Shown: positions 13,555 to 18,369 of the stretch, piece after piece
Numbering within the stretch: position 1 is the stretch's first letter
Layout: the number at the start of each line of letters is the position of its first letter
Assembly: GCA_002398875.1 (NCBI GenBank)
Contig: DHCC01000056.1
Coordinates: 6,101-24,469, forward strand
Reading direction: 5' to 3'
DNA length: 18,369 bases
Source of the DNA: Bacteroidales bacterium UBA4912
GTDB lineage: Bacteria; Bacteroidota; Bacteroidia; Bacteroidales; Dysgonomonadaceae
Notes under the pieces: generated by a model
Told to the model about the DNA's origin: nothing
The model's input: the letters and a program-made list of their open reading frames with translations, nothing else
The model's database searches: none
Made by a program: the position numbers and the translations under genes

Positions 13555-13562
13555 TACATTTG
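13555..13562 (+). promoter_or_regulatory. -7 element of a possible promoter for the DUF2795 gene
   Basis: TACATTTG (13555-13562) matches TAnnTTTG exactly and lies 36 bases before the ATG at 13599. No TTTG sits at the -33 distance, where the DNA is G-rich. The gene may also be read through from the adenosyltransferase. Confidence 0.35.
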
Positions 13563-13598
13563 CGGAAAATTAGAATTATTAAATTAAATAAAATATCA

Positions 13599-13820
13599 AT
13601 GTATTGGACACTTGAATTAGCATCAAAACTGGAAGATGCTCCCTGGCCTGCTACTAAAGATGAGCTTATTGATTTTGCACAAAGATCGGGCGCACCGCTT
13701 GAAGTTATTGAGAACCTTCAGGAGATAGAGGAAGAAGGTGAAGTATTTGAATCTATTGAGGATATCTGGCCTGATTACCCAAGCAAAGAAGATTTCTTCT
13801 TTAACGAAGATGAGTATTAA
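13599..13820 (+). CDS. Small acidic DUF2795 family protein
   Basis: This 73-residue acidic protein begins MYWTLELASKLEDAPWPATK, followed by DELIDFAQRSGAPLEVIENLQEI, the usual DUF2795 pattern in which a short helical domain ends in an acidic tail (here EEEGEVFESIEDIWPDYPSK and an FFFNEDEY end). Its function is not known to me. The frame is open back to a TTG at 13560, but that part is lysine-rich and lies across a possible -7 box, so the ATG at 13599 before the conserved YWTLELASKL is preferred. It is the last plus-strand gene before a strong terminator and faces trxA. Confidence 0.85.
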   Translation: MYWTLELASKLEDAPWPATKDELIDFAQRSGAPLEVIENLQEIEEEGEVFESIEDIWPDYPSKEDFFFNEDEY

Positions 13821-13837
13821 TTCAGGGCGCATTTAAA

Positions 13838-13881
13838 AAAAGCATCCCGACAACTTACGATGTTGGGATGCTTTTCTTTTT
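13838..13881. terminator. Strong bidirectional Rho-independent terminator
   Basis: A 15-bp stem, AAAAGCATCCCGACA (13838-13852) with TGTTGGGATGCTTTT (13861-13875) and one G-U pair, closes an 8-base loop. A T-rich tract follows on the plus strand (to 13881), and seven As at 13835-13841 give a T run on the minus strand. It sits between the convergent DUF2795 and trxA genes and should stop both. Confidence 0.92.
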
Positions 13882-13920
13882 ATCTGAACTCTGATATATA
13901 CAGGATCTTTTACTTCCCTA

Positions 13921-14235
13921 CTAAATCAGTTTATCAATCTTGTCGGTGAACATTTTCTTTGGTCCAGCACCAACAACTTTATCTACTACTTCACCATCCT
14001 TAATGAATAATACTGTTGGAATATTTCGTATTCCATACTTTGAAGTTGTATCGTCGTTGTTATCAACATCAAGTTTCCCAACTACAACTTTGTCTTTATA
14101 CTCCTCGCTGATTTCATCTACAATCGGTCCAACCATTTTACACGGTCCGCACCATTCTGCCCAGAAGTCAATAACAACTAATTTGTCTGTCTGCAACACT
14201 TCTTCCAGGGTTGCATCTGTAATTTGTAATGCCAT
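13921..14235 (-). CDS. trxA: Thioredoxin
   Basis: This 104-residue cytoplasmic dithiol oxidoreductase reduces disulfides in proteins such as ribonucleotide reductase and is itself reduced by thioredoxin reductase. The active site VIDFWAEWCGPCKMVGP carries C29 and C32 in the classical WCGPC form; the buried Asp (D23) and cis-proline (IPT, P73) are present, as is the late Gly-containing VVGAGPK segment. There is no signal peptide and no extra domain, so it is a standard TrxA. It starts 18 bases after the dnaE stop on the same strand and is likely co-transcribed with dnaE. The bidirectional terminator at 13838-13881 ends the unit. Confidence 0.96.
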   Translation of the reverse strand: MALQITDATLEEVLQTDKLVVIDFWAEWCGPCKMVGPIVDEISEEYKDKVVVGKLDVDNNDDTTSKYGIRNIPTVLFIKDGEVVDKVVGAGPKKMFTDKIDKLI

Positions 14236-14253
14236 ATTTACTTTCTTATATAA

Positions 14254-17200
14254 TTAATTAATTTTAAAGTCGATAAGGAGATTGTCCTTTAAATAGTCGA
14301 TAAATCGTTTGTTTACCTGTATCCTGCAAGTCCTTGAAAATAGTTGTATATTCATGTGTGACTCCTCACCGATAATATTGAAATATAACAACGAGTTTCC
14401 GGAATTGTTTTTCACCAGTGCTGATAATTCAGTTACCATTGTGTCATCTAACTCGGACAGAGGTATTTGCAGAGTTATCTTAGATACAAGCTTATCTTTC
14501 ATCTCGGATAAGAGGCTTATTGTGCCTATTTTCACCTCAAGCTCCTCCGGGTTGAAACGTTTTGGCTGAACCTTTGCCTGAATGTAAATCGACAGCCCGA
14601 TACGTGCATATTTGCTGAAGTTTACGCTGTCTTCGCCGAACAGTGCAATCTCAAAACTGCCGTAGTAATCCTCAATTTTGAATATTGTATATGGAGAACC
14701 TCTTTTAGTTTGACCTTCGCGTACAGCTGTAACCATCCCCCCAAAGGTAATGTCCCTGCCGTTAAGACTGTCCAGGTCCTGAAGCTTCAGTGTATCAGCA
14801 CTGCACACATATTTGAGTATAAACTCATAATCATCAAGAGGATGCGCCGACAGGTAGATACCTATTAGCTCCCGTTCTTTATTAAGTCTTTCCATATCTG
14901 ACCACCTGCCTGCCTGAGGTATTTCAGGACGTGTTATCAGAAAAGAAGTATCATCACCAAAAAGTGATGTCATTGCTTCCATTTTATCTATCTGGAACTT
15001 ACTGCCATAACGAATCAGAGTATCAATAAACTCTTCATCCTTGCCGTTGCGTGCAAAAAACTGTTCACGTTTAATATTTGGTAATGAGTCGAATCCACCC
15101 GCAAGAGCCAGTGCTTCAACAATTTTTCTGCTTACTGAAGAGAGATTCACCCTTTCAACAAAGTCAAAAATGTCTTTGTACTGACCGTTTTTGGTACGTT
15201 CTTCAATAATATCATTCACTGCTCCCTGACCAACACTTTTAATAGCTCCTAATCCAAAGCGGATATCTCCCTGATCATTAACAGAGAATTTCAGAAGTGA
15301 TTCATTTACATCGGGCGACAGTACATTGATACCCATCGCCTTGCACTCATCCATAAACTTGGTGATCTCAGTAATATTGTTGAGGTTGTTAGAGAGTACC
15401 GCTGCCATGTACTCCGACGGGTAGTTGGCTTTAAGCCAGGCTGTCTGGTAAGCCACCCATGAGTAGCAAGTGGCATGTGATTTATTGAATGCATAAGAAG
15501 CAAATTTCTCCCAGTCGGCCCATATCTTGTTCAGCGCTTTCTCATCATACCCGTTCTTTTTGCCGCCACTAAGAAATTTCTCCTTGAGTGCCATCATCTT
15601 GTCTATCTGCTTCTTTCCCATTGCCTTGCGAAGTTCGTCTGACTGACCACGGGTGAAGTCGGCAAGCAATCGTGACAGAAGCATCACCTGTTCCTGATAT
15701 ACCGTGATACCATAAGTCTCACTCAGATATTTCTCCATAACCGGCAGGTCATAACTTATCTCTTCCCTGCCATGTTTACGTCTGATAAACTCAGGTATAT
15801 ACTCCATAGGACCCGGGCGATACAAAGCATTCATAGCAATCAGGTCCTCAAACTTGCTGGGCTGAAGCTCTTTAAGGTACTTCTGCATACCGGCCGACTC
15901 AAACTGGAAGGTACCGGTTGTCTGTCCGTTACAATATAACTGATATGTTTTCTCATCCTCCATATCAATCTGATCGATGTCGATCTTTATGCCACGGTTT
16001 ATCTCAATATTAGTGATAGCATCCTTGATTATGGAGAGGGTCTTTAGTCCCAGGAAGTCCATTTTAATCAACCCGGTCTCTTCAATCACAGAGCCTTCAT
16101 ACTGTGTAACCAAGAGCTTTTCCTTGGTCTCTTTATCTTCTGCTGTACTGATTGGAACAACATCTGAAATATCGGTCTGCCCGATAATTACCCCACATGC
16201 ATGAACTCCCGTACCTCGTATGTTACCTTCAAGCATCTGAGCGTATTTCAGTGTGTCACTAACAAGAGGATCATCACTTTCGGCAGCCTCTTTAAGTTCA
16301 GGAACAAAATCGATAGCATTGGCCAAGCTCATTTTCTTATTGGGAATCCTGTCAGGCACCAATTTAGCCAGTCTGTTTGATTCCGACAAAGGTAGTTTGT
16401 GAACCCTGGCAACATCCTTGATAGACATCTTCGTGGCCATTGTTCCATAAGTTATAATATGTGCAACCCTTTCGCTGCCATATTTTTCAGTTACCCATCT
16501 AAGCACCTTTCCGCGACCCTCATCATCAAAGTCAATATCAATATCAGGCATCGAGATACGGTCGGGATTAAGGAATCGCTCAAAAAGGAGGTTATATTTC
16601 AGAGGGTCGATGTCAGTAATCCTGAGACAATATGCAACTGCCGACCCGGCTGCCGAACCTCTTCCCGGACCAACTGCAACATCCATTTCCCGCGCTGCAT
16701 TTATGAAGTCCTGCACAATCAGGAAATATCCCGGGAATCCCATATTCTTGATTGTGTCAAGCTCAAACTTCAGGCGCTCTATAATCTCTTCAGTCAGATC
16801 TTCTCCATAACGCATACGTGCGCCCTTTTTTGTGAGATGATTAAGATAATCCGACTCCAGCTTGACACGTATAACCTTGTCGTAATCACCCAATCTGTGA
16901 AAAGTGTCCTCTCCAAACTCATCAATCAGATCCTGTTGACTGTACTTCTGTTTATATTGCTCCTCAGTGCCAAATTCCGGGTCAATAGGGTAGAAGGGCA
17001 TCAGCGGAGGATTGTCAATAGAGTAAAACTCAACCTTCTCCGCAATCTCAAGAGTATTAGACAATGCCTCGGGTATATCAGCAAATACCTGATTCATCTC
17101 GGCGGTAGTCTTCAGCCACTCCTGTTTAGAATACCTCATCCTGTCGGGGTCGTCAAAGTCCCTGCCTGTGCTCAAACAAATAAGCCTGTCGTGAGCATCG

Positions 17201-18021
17201 GCATCCTCTTCATTCACAAAATGCACGTCGTTGGTAGCAATCAGCTTAACATCATATTTCTTTGCAATTCTGATAAGCTCCTCATTCACCCTCTCCTGTT
17301 TTGGAAAAGTTGTCTGATCAGCATCAGGCCGATCCGTCTTATGCCTTTGCAACTCTATATAGTAATCATCTCCAAATACTCTCTTGTACCATTGTACAGC
17401 CTCTTCAGCCTCACTGATCTGACCGCTGTCCACCTTGCGTGATATCTCACCACCCAGGCAGGCAGACGACACAATCAGTCCTTCGCTGTACTCCTCCAGC
17501 AGGTCTTTATCTATACGTGGACGATAATAAAACCCTTCTGTCCAGCTTTTCGAAACAATCTTTATCAGATTCTTATATCCCTGAAGATTTTTTGCCAGTA
17601 CAACCAGATGCCATCCGCTTCCGTCAACCTTATCATTCATCTGAAACCTGTCGCGGCGTGCTATGTAGCACTCACATCCAACGATGGGTTTAAATAGCTT
17701 CTTCTCTGCTTCAGCCAGCTTATCCTTCAACTGCTTCAGTTGAGTTGAATGATCTAAGTTTTCAGCACTCCCTGAATCATCAACCTGACTTTCAAGCTTT
17801 TTTATATCACCCTTTAATTTGCTGATTTCAGTTTTTACCGGACCGTTTTTCTTATTGGCGTAATTGAGAAACTCTTTGATGCCATACATAGCCCCGTGGT
17901 CAGTTAGCGCGATAGCTTTCATGCCATCGCCGTGGGCTTTGTCTATCAAACGAGAAATACTTGCCTGTCCGTCGAGCAGCGAATATTGAGAGTGAACGTG
18001 TAAATGTACAAATGGTTGCAT
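14254..18021 (-). CDS. dnaE: DNA polymerase III subunit alpha
   Basis: This 1255-residue protein is the replicative polymerase. The PHP domain comes first (HLHVHSQYSLLDG with H8 and H10; TDHG with D41 and H42; CECY with E117; H138). Its metal-site residues are kept, unlike the altered site of E. coli DnaE, so a PHP exonuclease activity is possible. A charged coiled-coil-like insertion spans about 60-110. The palm has GPGRGSAAGS (451-460), PDIDIDFDDEGR with catalytic D493 and D495, and KMDFLGLK with the third Asp, D655. The fingers include YRPGPMEYIPEF and FNKSHATCYS. A helix-hairpin-helix region lies near 900-980, a clamp-binding-like TSLFG at about 1018-1022, and an OB fold at about 1090-1170 (ITFGGMVTAVREG). 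The frame is open to 18111, but MQPFVHLHVHS at 18021 is the family start. Confidence 0.96.
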   Translation of the reverse strand: MQPFVHLHVHSQYSLLDGQASISRLIDKAHGDGMKAIALTDHGAMYGIKEFLNYANKKNGPVKTEISKLKGDIKKLESQVDDSGSAENLDHSTQLKQLKDKLAEAEKKLFKPIVGCECYIARRDRFQMNDKVDGSGWHLVVLAKNLQGYKNLIKIVSKSWTEGFYYRPRIDKDLLEEYSEGLIVSSACLGGEISRKVDSGQISEAEEAVQWYKRVFGDDYYIELQRHKTDRPDADQTTFPKQERVNEELIRIAKKYDVKLIATNDVHFVNEEDADAHDRLICLSTGRDFDDPDRMRYSKQEWLKTTAEMNQVFADIPEALSNTLEIAEKVEFYSIDNPPLMPFYPIDPEFGTEEQYKQKYSQQDLIDEFGEDTFHRLGDYDKVIRVKLESDYLNHLTKKGARMRYGEDLTEEIIERLKFELDTIKNMGFPGYFLIVQDFINAAREMDVAVGPGRGSAAGSAVAYCLRITDIDPLKYNLLFERFLNPDRISMPDIDIDFDDEGRGKVLRWVTEKYGSERVAHIITYGTMATKMSIKDVARVHKLPLSESNRLAKLVPDRIPNKKMSLANAIDFVPELKEAAESDDPLVSDTLKYAQMLEGNIRGTGVHACGVIIGQTDISDVVPISTAEDKETKEKLLVTQYEGSVIEETGLIKMDFLGLKTLSIIKDAITNIEINRGIKIDIDQIDMEDEKTYQLYCNGQTTGTFQFESAGMQKYLKELQPSKFEDLIAMNALYRPGPMEYIPEFIRRKHGREEISYDLPVMEKYLSETYGITVYQEQVMLLSRLLADFTRGQSDELRKAMGKKQIDKMMALKEKFLSGGKKNGYDEKALNKIWADWEKFASYAFNKSHATCYSWVAYQTAWLKANYPSEYMAAVLSNNLNNITEITKFMDECKAMGINVLSPDVNESLLKFSVNDQGDIRFGLGAIKSVGQGAVNDIIEERTKNGQYKDIFDFVERVNLSSVSRKIVEALALAGGFDSLPNIKREQFFARNGKDEEFIDTLIRYGSKFQIDKMEAMTSLFGDDTSFLITRPEIPQAGRWSDMERLNKERELIGIYLSAHPLDDYEFILKYVCSADTLKLQDLDSLNGRDITFGGMVTAVREGQTKRGSPYTIFKIEDYYGSFEIALFGEDSVNFSKYARIGLSIYIQAKVQPKRFNPEELEVKIGTISLLSEMKDKLVSKITLQIPLSELDDTMVTELSALVKNNSGNSLLYFNIIGEESHMNIQLFSRTCRIQVNKRFIDYLKDNLLIDFKIN

Positions 18022-18057
18022 ATCTGTTTTGTAAGATTTTTTGAGGATCTGTACTGG

Positions 18058-18065
18058 CAAATATA
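18058..18065 (-). promoter_or_regulatory. -7 element of a candidate dnaE promoter
   Basis: On the minus strand TATATTTG (18065-18058) fits TAnnTTTG exactly, with initiation expected near 18051 and a leader of about 30 A/T-rich bases. No clear -33 TTTG was found at 19-22 bases. This supports the ATG at 18021, because the -7 box lies inside the longer open frame. Confidence 0.5.
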
Positions 18066-18155
18066 CGGAAAATAGGGTTAAAGTTTTTGCATTATCAGTA
18101 TAAGTTATCAACCGATTTTGCTATCTATCAAAAAGCTAACTTTTTACGTGATTTG

Positions 18156-18250
18156 GCAAAACTTTGCTCAAACTCTGTCCAAACTTTGCCTGTAGCTTGC
18201 CCAAGGATTGGACATATTTAGTCCTTACCTTGTCCCTATCAACTCCCTAT
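18156..18250. repeat. Degenerate short tandem repeats, period about 11-12 bases
   Basis: Successive units read GCAAAACTTTGC (18156), TCAAACTCTGTC (18168), CAAACTTTGCC (18180) and TGTAGCTTGCCC (18191). More diverged units follow, ending GGAC, GTCC, GTCCC and CTCCC at the same spacing up to about 18247. A loose consensus is YCAAACTTTGYC. The stretch is non-coding on the plus strand and lies upstream of dnaE. Its copies are too short and imperfect for a CRISPR array. Confidence 0.5.
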
Positions 18251-18283
18251 TTATATAAGCTATATTAGGAGTTGGTAAGGACT
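18220..18283. repeat. Nested inverted repeats in the intergenic region right of dnaE
   Basis: AGTCCTTACC (18220-18229) and GGTAAGGACT (18274-18283) are perfect 10-bp complements. Inside them AACTCC (18241-18246) and GGAGTT (18268-18273) are also complementary. On the right the arms abut; on the left they are separated by 11 bases. AAGGA (18203-18207) could instead pair with TCCTT (18222-18226), giving a competing fold. This could be an RNA switch-like leader, a protein-binding site or an element end. Confidence 0.5.
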
Positions 18284-18316
18284 TTGTAAGAACTAAGTAC
18301 GGATTTCGTACATTTG
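18283..18316 (+). promoter_or_regulatory. Possible promoter for a gene beyond the right edge
   Basis: TTTG (18283-18286) and TACATTTG (18309-18316, exact TAnnTTTG) are separated by 22 bases. A 5-bp dyad, GTACG (18297-18301) and CGTAC (18307-18311), overlaps the -7 box. An ATG at 18356 opens a frame (M-E-G-F) that runs off the window, so a plus-strand gene may start there; too little is visible to call it. Confidence 0.35.
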
Positions 18317-18369
18317 TCTAGTCATGGCATAACACAAAGCAAGTAGAGTTGTTTCATGGAAGGATTTAG

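Noticed and set aside
16399..17442. A 347-codon open frame on the plus strand, antisense to dnaE
   Set aside because: It lies wholly within the well-supported dnaE coding sequence, its translation shows no domain or motif, and dnaE codon bias readily produces such antisense frames.
18156..18283. CRISPR array or insertion sequence end
   Set aside because: Repeat units are about 12 bases with no spacers, no cas gene or transposase is visible, and no target-site duplication can be tested within the window.

Overview
This 18.4 kb window looks like core chromosome of a member of the Bacteroidota, most likely order Bacteroidales. The support is a PorV-type outer-membrane protein of the type IX secretion system (T9SS), lineage-typical genes (a DUF2851 protein, an Ig-like lipoprotein followed by a DUF3108 protein, a DUF2795 protein), and repeated matches to the Bacteroidetes promoter pattern TTTG-N19-TAnnTTTG. 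Family- or genus-level placement (for example Dysgonomonadaceae) is only a guess. No tRNA, rRNA, CRISPR array, transposase or phage gene was seen.

Layout. Positions 1-2164 (+) hold the tail of one endonuclease/exonuclease/phosphatase (EEP) protein, then a secreted protein that fuses an EEP domain, a purple-acid-phosphatase-type N-terminal domain and a calcineurin-like phosphoesterase. Positions 2202-4621 (-) hold gpmA with its terminator and a MATE efflux pump. From a divergent promoter region (4622-4789) a plus-strand series begins: DUF2851 protein; Ig-like lipoprotein and DUF3108 protein; rex overlapping an FAH-family hydrolase by ATGA; porV, ispF and a degenerate methyltransferase-like protein; a PduO-type corrinoid adenosyltransferase; and a small acidic DUF2795 protein. 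A strong bidirectional terminator (13838-13881) separates these from the minus-strand pair dnaE-trxA. The last 350 bases (18022-18369) hold no complete gene but are rich in short degenerate tandem repeats and nested inverted repeats, with a possible promoter for a gene beyond the right edge.

How the genes work together. Most are housekeeping: glycolysis (gpmA), isoprenoid synthesis (ispF), B12 cofactor maturation, replication (dnaE), thiol redox (trxA), and NADH/NAD+ sensing (rex). The envelope set (PorV, Ig-like lipoprotein, DUF3108 protein, secreted phosphoesterase fusion) points to surface and periplasmic functions. I find no convincing undescribed multi-gene system. The points most worth a second look are the triple-domain phosphoesterase, the nuclease-like motif in DUF2851, the divergent promoters lying inside the over-long reading frames of two genes that then appear to start at TTG, and the structured repeat region at the right end.

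Several obvious long reading frames start too early. I propose trimmed starts for MATE (4621), DUF2851 (4790), DUF3108 (8283), PorV (10565), DUF2795 (13599) and DnaE (18021).
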